Shown here in pieces: positions 55,717-64,000 of a stretch of DNA of 64,000 nt (positions are counted from its first letter, which is position 1; every line of letters starts with the position of its first letter). The notes under the pieces were generated by a model. It made no database searches, had not been told where the DNA came from, and saw only the letters and a program-made list of their open reading frames with translations. This DNA comes from an uncultured bacterium (GTDB lineage: Bacteria > Spirochaetota > Leptospiria > Leptospirales > Leptonemataceae): assembly GCA_937928085.1 (NCBI GenBank), contig CALFVU010000008.1, forward strand, positions 186,001 to 250,000, in the 5' to 3' direction. A program made the translations under genes and the position numbers.

Positions 55717-58251
55717 TTAAGAATTATAAAATTCATATGTAGTTTTTAGACTTGGTGGCCAAGTGGATTTATCCCCATATTTTTTCCATTTATTTTCAAG
55801 TTCAGCGATTTTTTTACTTCTTAAATTTTTAAATTTGTTATGAATTTCTGCAAAAGCGGGTTGTTTCGAAAGATTTTCTCGAATTCCTTTTGAAAATGGC
55901 ACATATCTATACATAATATTTCTTACAATTTTATTTAATTTTAAAATACCTTGAGATTCATATTTTATCCATATAGAATAATCGTGAACGAATTTCGATC
56001 TATCATCTCTAAAATTTTTAAAATCAAGCTTAATTTTTTCTTTTTGTTCCTCTGTTAATTCTCTATTTTTTTGGTAAAACTGTATATAGTCAATATATTC
56101 TGATGTAAGTGAAGGCATTCCTACGTTGTTGTAATCATGCCCTAGGATTGTCTTTTGAATTTCCCATCGAAACGCACCTACCGCTTCTATAAGCATAGAA
56201 AAAAGATCTCCCGTGCACAAAATAGGAAGTGTAATCCTTGCAGGGGTATTCTTTTTTCTTGGATCTTCTAATTCTTGCCATAACATTCCTTTATTTCCCA
56301 CAGATGGCATTAAAATGATATTAGGATAAACATTGATCATTATAAATTCTTTTAAGATTTTAGCTTTTTCGTCATTATATATAATTTCTCTATAAAAAGC
56401 GGAAAAATCAATTGCTAGTAATCGATTCAGTTCTGCACTTATTTTTTCTCTTGTCAAGAATAAATCTTTAAGAGAAGGAGCTATAATATGATATTTAGTT
56501 AACACAGAAAAATAACTCATTGGACTTCCAGAAACTAATTTTGAATTTGTAGAGATAAAATTTTTTACTTCGTATTCAATTCTTTTTTCTACTGTATCAA
56601 TATTAGCTGGAAATTCTTCTATTTTTTTTACTTTGATATTTGGATTTTCCCTTCGCATATATTCAAAATAACTTTCTCCTAATTCATTAATAGAGGGTAG
56701 TTCTTTTTTTTCTGCAATTTTATTCAGCCATTCCATAGAATCTAAAATAGAAAAATCTTTTTTTTGAGAAGTAGTATTATCAGTTAAATCATATAATTCT
56801 ATTAAATGTTCTGGAGCTAAAAATTTTTCATCAAAAAAACCAAACTGTAAAAAAAGAGAAATTACTTTTGGGACATTTCCACGTTGGTTTCTAAATTTTA
56901 GTGCTGAAATTGAATAAGATTTCCAGAATGTATCCTGTATAGGTCTTTTTAATTTTCTAATATCTGGATCAGATTCTAAGGGATTTTGAACTTTTCTTAA
57001 TTGTTCTAATGATTTTAGAACTTTTTGTTGTTCATCGTTTGGAATTCCACAAAAATCAAGAATTTTTTTTGTAGAATTCTGAAGTTCTTCTAATATTCCT
57101 TTATGATCTGAAAGTATTTTTGTTGAAGCTTGAATCTTTTCTGTTTTGGTTTGAGATTCTTCTTTAACGAAACTTTTTAATGTTTCGAATTTTTTCTGAA
57201 TTTTTACAAAGTTTTCGGGAACGCTTAGTTTTTTATAAAAGATTTTTTGATATTGAGAAACGATAGAATCATATTTGTCTTTGATATAATCAAGAGTTTC
57301 AAACAATTCTTTATCAGAGATTTCTAATTCTTTAGAGTCGAATAGATCGACTAAAATAGAAAACTTTTCTAAAAAAGAATATTCACCTTTAGTAATCATA
57401 TCTAGATCAGAACTAGTAGAATACATTAACTCGCTTATTTCTTTTATTATTTCTTTTTGAATTTTTTGGAATTTTCTTGTAATATTATCTAAAAACATTA
57501 AATCTTTTTGAAAAATTTGTGATTGAAGTTCTGATGGTAATGTGGAAATTCTTTTTAAGAAAGAAAACTCGAAAAAATATTCTTCAAAATCAAAATTAAA
57601 ATTGGGATCTAAAACCAAACTATTGAGATTTAACCAGTTTTTAGTTAAAAATTTAGGTAGTTGTTGATTCTGTTCAATAAAATGATCATAAATGGTTTTT
57701 ATGGTTACTAGATTTTTATCTAAAACGTTTTCTAAATCTTTTAGGTTTTCAATCAAATTTGGCTGAAACTTATAATAAATCAGAGATAAATTATATATAA
57801 AGTTATCCACATGATTAGAAAAGTCCATATATTTTTTTAACATAGAAAAAAAATATTGGGTTTCTTTTTCTAGAGAATTCAAAGCTATAAGAGCAATATT
57901 GATTTTTCCTAAAATAACATTTTGTATATTTTTAGACTGATTAATGGGAAAAACACTTACCACACTAGGTTTTGTTGTAATGATTCGTAAAGGAAATTCC
58001 TCATTAGTAAGAAGATAAGAAAAACTGCAAATATAATTCTTAACGGGTATTACTAAAATCGTGTTTTTTCGATTTGGTTCATAGTAAGCGATCTCTCCGT
58101 TGTGTATGATGATTAGTTGTTTTATTTTTGAATTTTCTTTAACAAGAATTGAGTTTGCCTCTACTGTTTGTTGAGAAAAGGATTCATTTCCTTGTAAAAT
58201 TTTTTGAGTTGCTTGTACATTTTGGATCTGTTGGGTTTGTACTTGGTTCAT
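55717..58251 (-). CDS. Large protein with cyclic-nucleotide-binding-like N-terminal domain
   Basis: The 844-residue protein has no signal peptide or clear membrane segment. The first 130 residues resemble a cNMP-binding/Crp-like beta-barrel (ANSILVKENSKIKQLIIIHN, GEIAYYEP, then ICSFSYLLTNEEFPLRI). The middle is long helices (residues about 240-450). The C-terminal 350 residues contain a well-defined unknown domain with MPSVGNKGMLWQELEDPR, ILCTGDLFSMLIEAVGAFRW and GHDYNNVGMPSLTSEYIDY. I recall long hypothetical proteins of this layout from other spirochaetes, none with a known function. It is not obviously an operon member; the PLP protein gene is 45 nt upstream. Confidence 0.6.
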   Translation of the reverse strand: MNQVQTQQIQNVQATQKILQGNESFSQQTVEANSILVKENSKIKQLIIIHNGEIAYYEPNRKNTILVIPVKNYICSFSYLLTNEEFPLRIITTKPSVVSVFPINQSKNIQNVILGKINIALIALNSLEKETQYFFSMLKKYMDFSNHVDNFIYNLSLIYYKFQPNLIENLKDLENVLDKNLVTIKTIYDHFIEQNQQLPKFLTKNWLNLNSLVLDPNFNFDFEEYFFEFSFLKRISTLPSELQSQIFQKDLMFLDNITRKFQKIQKEIIKEISELMYSTSSDLDMITKGEYSFLEKFSILVDLFDSKELEISDKELFETLDYIKDKYDSIVSQYQKIFYKKLSVPENFVKIQKKFETLKSFVKEESQTKTEKIQASTKILSDHKGILEELQNSTKKILDFCGIPNDEQQKVLKSLEQLRKVQNPLESDPDIRKLKRPIQDTFWKSYSISALKFRNQRGNVPKVISLFLQFGFFDEKFLAPEHLIELYDLTDNTTSQKKDFSILDSMEWLNKIAEKKELPSINELGESYFEYMRRENPNIKVKKIEEFPANIDTVEKRIEYEVKNFISTNSKLVSGSPMSYFSVLTKYHIIAPSLKDLFLTREKISAELNRLLAIDFSAFYREIIYNDEKAKILKEFIMINVYPNIILMPSVGNKGMLWQELEDPRKKNTPARITLPILCTGDLFSMLIEAVGAFRWEIQKTILGHDYNNVGMPSLTSEYIDYIQFYQKNRELTEEQKEKIKLDFKNFRDDRSKFVHDYSIWIKYESQGILKLNKIVRNIMYRYVPFSKGIRENLSKQPAFAEIHNKFKNLRSKKIAELENKWKKYGDKSTWPPSLKTTYEFYNS

Positions 58252-58296
58252 TAAATCAGATATACAAAATCTTTTTATTTTGTAAATGAAAAAATT

Positions 58297-58980
58297 TTAT
58301 CTGGGACCTGTAATTGCTGTTCCTATTCGAAGGATAGTAGCACCTTCTTCCAAAGCTATTTTCCAGTCATTGGACATACCCATACTTAATTCGGAGTTTG
58401 GTTTATATTTTTCTTGAATTCTTTTTAATTCTTTAAACACTTTTCTTGTTATGATAAGATCTCCACTAGATGGTCCCATAGTCATAAATCCTTTCCACTC
58501 TAAAAAAGGGAAATTTTTAAAAAGATCTGTATTTGACTCTATAGCTTTTTCAAAATCTTCTAAAAACATTCCTCCTGTTTTTGTAGATTCTCTTGTAAGA
58601 TTAAGTTGGATAAGGTAGTAAATTTTTTTTTGATTTTTATCATATTGTTTTTTTGCTTTCTCGATTAGTGATTTTAAACCATTAACAGAACTAACTCCAT
58701 GGATCCAATCGAATAGATTTACAGTTTTTTTAGCATTTCCAGTTTGAAAAGGTCCTACATGATGCTTTATAAGGGGTTTTTCTGGAGTAATTTTTACTAA
58801 AGGAAACTTTTTTTCTGCTTCTTGAATTTTATTTTCTCCGAAATCAGAATGACCTGCATCATATAGAATTTGAATAATTTCGTGACTGTGATTTTTTGTT
58901 ACTACGACTAATGCAGTGATTTTATATGCATGGATATAAATATAATCCTTGATTTGATTTAAAGCTTCTATTGGATTCAT
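58297..58980 (-). CDS. YggS/PROSC-family PLP homeostasis protein
   Basis: The 227-residue single-domain PLP-binding TIM barrel buffers pyridoxal phosphate; it is a non-catalytic relative of alanine racemase. The Schiff-base Lys is in ITALVVVTKN (Lys29). DAGHSDFGENKIQEA, IKHHVGPFQTGNAKKTV, LSMGMSNDWKIALEEGATIL and RIGTAITGPR complete the signature. The start ATG overlaps the stop of the coiled-coil gene upstream by one nucleotide (TAATG). The long protein gene begins 45 nt beyond its stop. Confidence 0.95.
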   Translation of the reverse strand: MNPIEALNQIKDYIYIHAYKITALVVVTKNHSHEIIQILYDAGHSDFGENKIQEAEKKFPLVKITPEKPLIKHHVGPFQTGNAKKTVNLFDWIHGVSSVNGLKSLIEKAKKQYDKNQKKIYYLIQLNLTRESTKTGGMFLEDFEKAIESNTDLFKNFPFLEWKGFMTMGPSSGDLIITRKVFKELKRIQEKYKPNSELSMGMSNDWKIALEEGATILRIGTAITGPR

Positions 58981-59465
58981 TATGCCAGAAATTGATTTCT
59001 GGTTAACTCACTTACTCTATTTGGGTCAATATTCGAGTAGGGAGTTTTTAGTGTTTCTATTTTGATTTCTGAGGCGGAAAGAAAATTTGCTGCGAAGTAG
59101 TTTTCTTGTTCTATCTCTAATCGTCTTAATTTATAACTTAATTCTTCTAGGTTTTTTTTTGTTTTTTTTAATACCTCTTGATAGTCCCAATTTTCTTCGA
59201 ATTCAGGAAATAAGATTTCTGAATTAAATTTTAGTTCTTTGGAAATTAACTCAGGCTGATTTAGGAGATATTCTAATCTTGTTTGCTCTTTTGTATATTG
59301 GTATTGAATATCTTTAAGACTTTGATATAAATCCTTGATTTTTTTTTGATCATTAGAATCTATAGACTTGATCATTTTAGTATTATTAATATTAGAATCA
59401 ACTTTTTCTTTCTTTTTTATTAAGCTTTCAGCAGATTTTAATAATAGCCTGCTTGTAATTTCCAT
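58980..59465 (-). CDS. Unknown coiled-coil protein
   Basis: The 161-residue protein is highly charged and almost all helical, with heptad-like stretches (DQKKIKDLYQSLKDIQYQYT and LEELSYKLRRLEIEQENYF). It has no signal peptide or membrane helix. The N-terminal MEITSRLLLKSAESLIKKK is amphipathic. Shape and size recall flagellar export chaperones (FlgN-like) or FliJ-like proteins, but no diagnostic motif is present, so I do not name it. A strong AGGAGG site precedes the start, and it is coupled to the YggS-family gene through a TAATG overlap. Confidence 0.6.
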   Translation of the reverse strand: MEITSRLLLKSAESLIKKKEKVDSNINNTKMIKSIDSNDQKKIKDLYQSLKDIQYQYTKEQTRLEYLLNQPELISKELKFNSEILFPEFEENWDYQEVLKKTKKNLEELSYKLRRLEIEQENYFAANFLSASEIKIETLKTPYSNIDPNRVSELTRNQFLA

Positions 59466-59585
59466 AGATTGCCTCCTATTACTCTTTCGGTTATTTCTTT
59501 TTTATTTTCAACTAAATTTTTTAATTTTTTTAAAATTTCAAAAAATTCTATACAATACATTCAATAGTAAATTATTGTTCATTCT

Positions 59586-60548
59586 ATGGAAAGAAAAATT
59601 CAGATCATATTATTATTTGTGATCATATTAACATTGTTTTCTATGTCATTATCTTTTATTAAATTATTCGAAAAAAAAGAAACTTTTTTTAAAACAAAGG
59701 TTTCTTTTACCAAACCAATGATCACCAAAAAAGGGTTAGCAAAAATTACTCTAAAAGGTATGATTCATGATAACTATTTAGAAGAAGGAATTTATGTCTC
59801 TCAAGTGATCAATTGGATCGATGCTATAAAAGATTCAGAAAATATTTTAGGTCTTTTGATTGAATTCGATAGTCCTGGGGGAGAAGTAGGAGCTACAAAA
59901 AAAATTTATGATAAGCTTAAAGAATTAAAAAAAGTAAAACCAATTGTAACTTATGTAAACAGTATTTGTGCAAGTGGTTGTTATTATATAGCTTCTATTT
60001 CAGATAAACTTATAGCACAGGAATCTGCTATTATCGGTAGCATTGGTGTGATTATGATACGACCTAACATAGAAAAGCTTTTAGACAAAGTGGGAGTATC
60101 CATAGATATTTTAAAAGCAGGAAATTTTAAAGATTTTAGTTATCCTTTTCGAGAACTTACTAACGAAGAAAAGAAAATGTACGAAGAAATTTTAGATACA
60201 GCTTACAATGTTTTTATCGCAGATGTTTCTGAAGGAAGAAAACAATCGTTTCAAACAGTAAAAGAGCAATGGGCTGAAGGAAGAATTTTTTCAGGAAGAA
60301 AATCAAAAGCACTACAACTGATTGACGATATTGGAGGAGAAACAGAAGCAATTAACTCAATGAAGCTTTTATTAAAAACAACTGAAGACCTACCAATTTA
60401 TGAACCAGAAGAAGATTGGTTGTATTTTTTAAAGTTGCTTTCTTTTTTTAAGTCCGATTTTGGTGGAAATGCTTTTGTAAATAGCAGTCAATTGTTCTAT
60501 CTTCTCCCAAATTCAGAGACTTTATTAAAACTCAAAAAGTTTTTGTAA
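59586..60548 (+). CDS. sppA: Signal peptide peptidase SppA, short (36K-type) form
   Basis: The 320-residue membrane-anchored serine protease digests leftover signal peptides and membrane fragments. It has an N-terminal anchor (residues 6-24), IEFDSPGGEVGATKKIYDKL, VNSICASGCYYIAS with the nucleophile Ser130, IGSIGVIMIRPNIEKLLDK, and KAGNFKDFSYPFREL with the general base Lys182. The single-domain length matches the B. subtilis/archaeal form rather than E. coli's double form. It is followed by a one-nucleotide gap to the next membrane protein gene, so at least four plus-strand genes (sppA to the TPR gene) form an operon. Confidence 0.93.
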   Translation: MERKIQIILLFVIILTLFSMSLSFIKLFEKKETFFKTKVSFTKPMITKKGLAKITLKGMIHDNYLEEGIYVSQVINWIDAIKDSENILGLLIEFDSPGGEVGATKKIYDKLKELKKVKPIVTYVNSICASGCYYIASISDKLIAQESAIIGSIGVIMIRPNIEKLLDKVGVSIDILKAGNFKDFSYPFRELTNEEKKMYEEILDTAYNVFIADVSEGRKQSFQTVKEQWAEGRIFSGRKSKALQLIDDIGGETEAINSMKLLLKTTEDLPIYEPEEDWLYFLKLLSFFKSDFGGNAFVNSSQLFYLLPNSETLLKLKKFL

Positions 60549-60549
60549 C

Positions 60550-61140
60550 ATGCTAGATTTAATCTCAATCTATTATTATACTCTTTTTGAACCGGAAATC
60601 TTATCTTTAAAATTACAAAAAGTGGATAAAAAGTTTTTTTATTTTCATAGATTCTTTCTTTCTTTACTGATTTCTGCAAGCATTTTACTTCTAAGTAAAA
60701 CTTTAAAATTTAGTCATGTATTTTTTATGTTACTTTTAGCATTGCTAATCTTTCTTTATATTGTTTTTTCTTCCAGAATTGTTAATTTTACTTTGTTGCA
60801 AAAAATTTCAAATAAAGAAAAATTTGAAAATTTAGATAATTTTTATCAATTTCTTAAAAATTCTAATTACATTATAGAATTAAGTTGGCTACCTTTTATG
60901 TTTTTGATTCATTTTTGTATTATTAGCAATTACTTTAAAAATTTTATTATATGTTTCATTGGAATAATAATTCTATGGATGTGGCAATTTTATATTTTAA
61001 TTCGAGGTATTCAATATCATTTTGAATGGGAAGTTAAAATAACAATAAAAGAAATAATAAAAAGCTTTGGAATTCAATTTTTTTTGTCAGTCTATTTATT
61101 GATTTTTTTAGCTCTAATTTTTGTAATTTTTATAACTTAA
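60550..61140 (+). CDS. Unknown polytopic membrane protein
   Basis: The 196-residue protein has about five membrane helices (approximate residues 35-48, 54-75, 108-128, 131-153, 172-195) and few conserved polar residues. The N-terminal segment (YYYTLFEPEILSLKLQKVDK) and the hydrophobic layout vaguely recall YIP1-type proteins, but I cannot assign a family. It is packed between sppA (1-nt gap) and surE (2-nt gap), so it is likely co-expressed with them. Its function is not deducible. Confidence 0.55.
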   Translation: MLDLISIYYYTLFEPEILSLKLQKVDKKFFYFHRFFLSLLISASILLLSKTLKFSHVFFMLLLALLIFLYIVFSSRIVNFTLLQKISNKEKFENLDNFYQFLKNSNYIIELSWLPFMFLIHFCIISNYFKNFIICFIGIIILWMWQFYILIRGIQYHFEWEVKITIKEIIKSFGIQFFLSVYLLIFLALIFVIFIT

Positions 61141-61142
61141 AT

Positions 61143-61889
61143 ATGAAAATCCTGATTGTAAATGATGATGGTTTATATTCAAATGGAATGATTCATTTAG
61201 AAGAAGAATTAAAAAAATATTTTGATGTTTATGCTATTTGCCCCGATAGACAAAGAAGTGGTACATCTCAAGCGATTACAATTTTCGAAACTTTGCTTAT
61301 TCAAAAAGTTACCGATACTCATTTTAGCGTTAATGGATATCCTGTAGATTGTGTAAATGTAGCTTTACATTGTGATCTAATTCCAGAGGTGGATCTTGTT
61401 ATTTCTGGAATCAATCATGGTTTAAATTTAGGGGATGACGTACATTATAGTGGCACAGTAGGAGCTGCACGACATGCGGTAGTTCATAATAAGAAAGCTA
61501 TTGCTATAAGTTATGATAATTACGATTTACATGGAAATTTTAAAATTGTAGCTTTATGGTTATCAAACTGGATTCTTAAAAATTTTTCAAATCTAAATCA
61601 CAATGTTGTTTATAATATAAATTTTCCTTTTTGGGAGTATGATCATTTTCCAGAAGTAGAATTTACTTTTCAGGGAAGAAGATTTTATAAAGATTCTTAT
61701 GATAAAATTGAAGAAAGTCAAAATCAATGGATAGTAAAACTAAAAGAAACTTTATGGGGTAGGGAAATTGTACCAGGTTCTGATTTTTATGCTATACAAA
61801 ACAAAAGAATTTCCGTGACACCTTTAACTTTAAATACAACGAATTGGGAAGAGTTGCGAAAATGGAAAAAAGCAAAATTTCTTTCTTAA
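61143..61889 (+). CDS. surE: 5'/3'-nucleotidase SurE
   Basis: SurE is a metal-dependent phosphatase acting on nucleoside monophosphates and short polyphosphates. The 248-residue protein has ILIVNDDGLYSNG with metal ligands Asp8 and Asp9, DRQRSGTSQAIT with Ser39, and VISGINHGLNLGDDVHYSGT with Asn91. The order and positions fit the family. It sits 2 nt after the membrane protein gene and overlaps the TPR gene by 28 bp. Confidence 0.97.
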   Translation: MKILIVNDDGLYSNGMIHLEEELKKYFDVYAICPDRQRSGTSQAITIFETLLIQKVTDTHFSVNGYPVDCVNVALHCDLIPEVDLVISGINHGLNLGDDVHYSGTVGAARHAVVHNKKAIAISYDNYDLHGNFKIVALWLSNWILKNFSNLNHNVVYNINFPFWEYDHFPEVEFTFQGRRFYKDSYDKIEESQNQWIVKLKETLWGREIVPGSDFYAIQNKRISVTPLTLNTTNWEELRKWKKAKFLS

Positions 61890-62530
61890 ATAAAGACGAG
61901 GAATTTTTAATTCAAAACATTTTATTTTTAAGACAATTGATAAAAGAAAAAAAGGCTTCTCCTGAAGATTATCATCAACTTGGAATTTTATACTATATTT
62001 TAAAGAATTATCAAAAATCTCTAAAAATTTTGGATGAATTAATACGAAACTATAAAGATTATGTTGATATCAATCGTGTGTATAAATTAAAAATTCTTTG
62101 TTTAATTCATTTAAAAAGATTTAAAGAAGCGATACATATAATTCGTCAACGACTTTACTATAATCAACAAGATACAAGTTTATTACATATACTTGCTTAT
62201 TGCTACGAAAAACTACATAACTACAAAGAAGCTTTGTTGATTCATAAAAAAGTCCTTGATATAGATCCCGAAAATCAAACTAGTTTAAATGCGTATGGAT
62301 ATTTGCTAGTTTTACATGGACCTCAAAAAATGCTTCCAGTTGCTAAAGAATATATTCAAAAAGCATTAAAGAAAGATCCGAACAATATATGTTATTTAGA
62401 TTCTTATGCTGTTTATCTAAACAAAATTGGGAAAAAAGACTTAGCTAAAGAAATTTTATTAAAAGCTTTAGCAAAAGATCCTAATAATTCAGAGTTGATT
62501 TTTCATCTAAAGGAAATAGAGAAAAAGTAA
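61862..62530 (+). CDS. TPR-repeat protein
   Basis: About 222 residues. At least four tetratricopeptide repeats follow an N-terminal helical stretch: YHQLGILYYILKNYQKSLKI, then a divergent one, SLLHILAYCYEKLHNYKEAL, NAYGYLLVLHGPQKMLPVAK, and SYAVYLNKIGKKDLAKEILL. Such repeats bind other proteins. There is no signal peptide, so it is cytoplasmic. I chose ATG 61862, preceded by GGAAGAG at good spacing, over a TTG 18 nt earlier. It overlaps surE by 28 nt and ends the sppA operon. Confidence 0.8.
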   Translation: MEKSKISFLNKDEEFLIQNILFLRQLIKEKKASPEDYHQLGILYYILKNYQKSLKILDELIRNYKDYVDINRVYKLKILCLIHLKRFKEAIHIIRQRLYYNQQDTSLLHILAYCYEKLHNYKEALLIHKKVLDIDPENQTSLNAYGYLLVLHGPQKMLPVAKEYIQKALKKDPNNICYLDSYAVYLNKIGKKDLAKEILLKALAKDPNNSELIFHLKEIEKK

Positions 62531-62874
62531 TACACTTGAATAACAAGACGAATTTAACAAACAAAATATTTACGAATTTTTTTATATAGAATAAATCAAA
62601 TTTTTTAGGAGAAAAATCTATCCTTCTAGAAAAAAACAAAAAAGCTTTAGTTGGGTTTTTTTGTAATTCGATTTCTAATATTAGGTTTCTCTTTCATTTT
62701 GATGGCAATTGCTTTTTTACTTGTAGAATACAGGTACTGAATTTTAATTTAGGTGTTCTTTTGATGATTGGTTTTGCATAATGGATAAAGCAAAAAACAA
62801 ACAGTAAAATTTTTGCAAGTAGTAAATCCACTTTCTTCTTGACTGTTTTCCTATTCTCGAATATTCCATAAATT
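62531..62874. other. Intergenic gap of 344 bp before glgP
   Basis: No convincing gene. A weak hairpin-like AAAAAAGC/GGTTTTTTT pair with a T run lies near 62636-62661 and may terminate the sppA operon. On the minus strand, broken frames in 62649-62895 contain basic segments (KPIIKRTPKLK and KIKMKEKPNIRNR-like pieces) but no start, ribosome site or family match. A TTGACT near 62839 could be part of a glgP promoter. Confidence 0.4.
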
Positions 62875-64000
62875 ATGAATATTCTACAATCCAATTCACC
62901 ACTCTATCATTTTTTGAAGGCAAAAACAAAGCAGGATAAAGATTCATTCATTCGGCATTTTACACATCATTTGGAATATACTGTGGGCAAGTATATTCAT
63001 AATATTTATCCAAGAGATTTATATTTAGCATTAGCTTATACCATTAGAGATTATTTAATAGATCAATGGAATGAAGTACAAGAAATTTATAGAGCAAAAA
63101 AAGTAAAAAAAATATATTATCTTTCTATGGAATTTTTGATGGGTAGGATGCTAAAAACAAATCTAATTAATCTAGGAGCTTATGAATTAGTAAAGCAAGT
63201 AGCATCTGAATTAAATTTAGATTTAGAAAAGATATTAGATGAAGAACCTGATGCAGGATTAGGAAATGGAGGTTTGGGAAGATTAGCAGCTTGTTTTTTG
63301 GATAGCTTAAGTACTTTGAACTATCCAGCAGTTGGATGTGGACTTTTATATGAATATGGTATTTTTCATCAAGAAATTATTCAAGGCAATCAAGTAGAAT
63401 TTCCCGATCACTGGTTAGAAATTACTAATCCCTGGTTAATTATTCGTAGTGAACATATTTATCCAATCGGTTTTTATGGCAATGTAGAAGAATATGTAGA
63501 TTATCGAGGAGTAAAAAGAAAAAAGTGGATACCGGGTTATAAGGTATTAGCTCAAGCATATGATATGTTGGTTCCTGGTTTTCGAACTAAAACAGTTACG
63601 AATTTGCTCCTTTGGAAAGCAGAAGCTTCTAAAGAATTTGACTTTCATTATTTTAGTTATGGCGATTATGTAAAAGCAGTACAGGAAAAAATTTTTTCCG
63701 AAAATATTACACAAGTTTTGTATCCTAATGATAACAATTTGCAAGGTAAAGAACTTAGATTAAAGCAGGAATATTTTTTAGTTGCCGCTAGTATTCATTA
63801 TGCTTTGTCTCAAGCTTTTTCGGAAGAAGAACGATTTGATCATAGTAAATTACCGGATAAAATTTTTTTTCAATTAAATGATACCCATCCTTCTTTAGCT
63901 ATTGCGGAATTTATGAGAATATTGGTTGATGAACATCATTTAGATTTTGATTACGCATTGGAAATCACAAGAAGTTGTTTTGGTTATACCAATCATACAG
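62875..64000 (+). CDS. glgP: Glycogen phosphorylase, N-terminal part (runs off the window)
   Basis: Glycogen/maltodextrin phosphorylase releases glucose 1-phosphate from alpha-1,4-glucans using PLP. About 375 of the usual 800-850 residues are visible. They contain VKKIYYLSMEFLMGRML, LGNGGLGRLAACFLDSLSTL, GIFHQEIIQGNQVEFPDHWL, LYPNDNNLQGKELRLKQEYF and FFQLNDTHPSLAIAEFMRIL, with the final in-window CFGYTNHT before the catalytic core continues. The gene is open to the window end with no frameshift. It starts at ATG 62875 after an in-frame stop 6 nt upstream, without a clear ribosome site. It implies the cell stores glycogen. Confidence 0.97.
   Translation, partial: MNILQSNSPLYHFLKAKTKQDKDSFIRHFTHHLEYTVGKYIHNIYPRDLYLALAYTIRDYLIDQWNEVQEIYRAKKVKKIYYLSMEFLMGRMLKTNLINLGAYELVKQVASELNLDLEKILDEEPDAGLGNGGLGRLAACFLDSLSTLNYPAVGCGLLYEYGIFHQEIIQGNQVEFPDHWLEITNPWLIIRSEHIYPIGFYGNVEEYVDYRGVKRKKWIPGYKVLAQAYDMLVPGFRTKTVTNLLLWKAEASKEFDFHYFSYGDYVKAVQEKIFSENITQVLYPNDNNLQGKELRLKQEYFLVAASIHYALSQAFSEEERFDHSKLPDKIFFQLNDTHPSLAIAEFMRILVDEHHLDFDYALEITRSCFGYTNHT

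Noticed and set aside
61844-61861. TTG start of the TPR protein
   Set aside because: The ATG at 61862 has a GGAAGAG site at correct spacing; the TTG has none.
62694-62894. Minus-strand frame of 66 residues before glgP
   Set aside because: It overlaps the glgP start, has no ribosome site or family likeness, and its basic stretch is broken by a stop.

Overview
The window is AT-rich DNA (roughly 30% G+C by eye), densely coding, with short intergenic gaps, many overlapping genes and mostly standard housekeeping content. I read it as a chromosome segment of a Gram-negative-type, flagellated, heterotrophic bacterium, most likely a spirochaete distantly related to the Leptospira group. Pointers are fliG, a radical-SAM-like/SPASM protein of a type I recall only from spirochaetes, a long protein with a cyclic-nucleotide-binding-like N-terminus, a lipoprotein with a relaxed lipobox, and a large NAD-type glutamate dehydrogenase. 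The lineage is an inference from gene content. There is no rRNA, tRNA, CRISPR array, prophage or intact insertion sequence in the window.

Layout. 1-6.4 kb (minus): the 5' part of trpA overlapping secA, an O-antigen-ligase-like membrane protein, a CitE/malyl-CoA-lyase-like enzyme with a clear terminator, and a DUF374 acyltransferase. rtcB (plus) is divergent from that acyltransferase. 7.7-14.4 kb (minus): a tightly overlapping six-gene block, in transcription order carA, SurA-like protein, SPASM protein with a lost radical-SAM motif, SpsF-like cytidylyltransferase, PseG/MurG-like protein and CPBP membrane protease, which looks like a surface-glycan module. 14.5-24.7 kb: a TetR regulator (plus), then on minus a C1orf50-like (DUF2452) protein coupled to a retinol-saturase-like oxidoreductase, a lipoprotein, coaD, the acyl-CoA dehydrogenase-pheS-pheT operon and tgt. 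24.8-29.3 kb: an MBOAT acyltransferase, hemW, hsp20, fliG and a YggU-family protein. 29.6-39.3 kb (minus): the large glutamate dehydrogenase, a decayed plus-strand gene, nadB, an S41 protease and a metallo-hydrolase.

39.4-47.5 kb: a CCA/poly(A) polymerase converging on TrpB2 through a shared terminator, then a minus run of unknown membrane protein, UspA, gap, pgk, a small cysteine-rich repeat protein, an ECF sigma factor and its membrane partner. 47.6-51 kb (plus): a two-gene FAD-dehydrogenase/ThDP-enzyme operon. 51-54.6 kb (minus): dusA, nfi, a pseudouridine synthase and a prepilin peptidase. 54.7-64 kb: a CDF metal transporter (plus), the 844-residue spirochaete-type protein, a PLP-binding YggS-family protein and a coiled-coil protein (minus), then sppA, a membrane protein, surE and a TPR protein (plus), and finally the 5' two fifths or so of glgP.

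No large undescribed system is evident. The strongest unusual signals are: a heavily frameshifted pseudogene of a coiled-coil PD-(D/E)XK-like family that still has a near-consensus promoter (34.15-34.77 kb); the SPASM protein whose iron-sulfur cysteines are gone from the radical-SAM position; a small protein built of three exact 11-residue cysteine repeats next to an ECF sigma factor; a bacterial C1orf50-family gene overlapping a retinol-saturase-like gene; and the uncharacterised FAD/ThDP enzyme pair.
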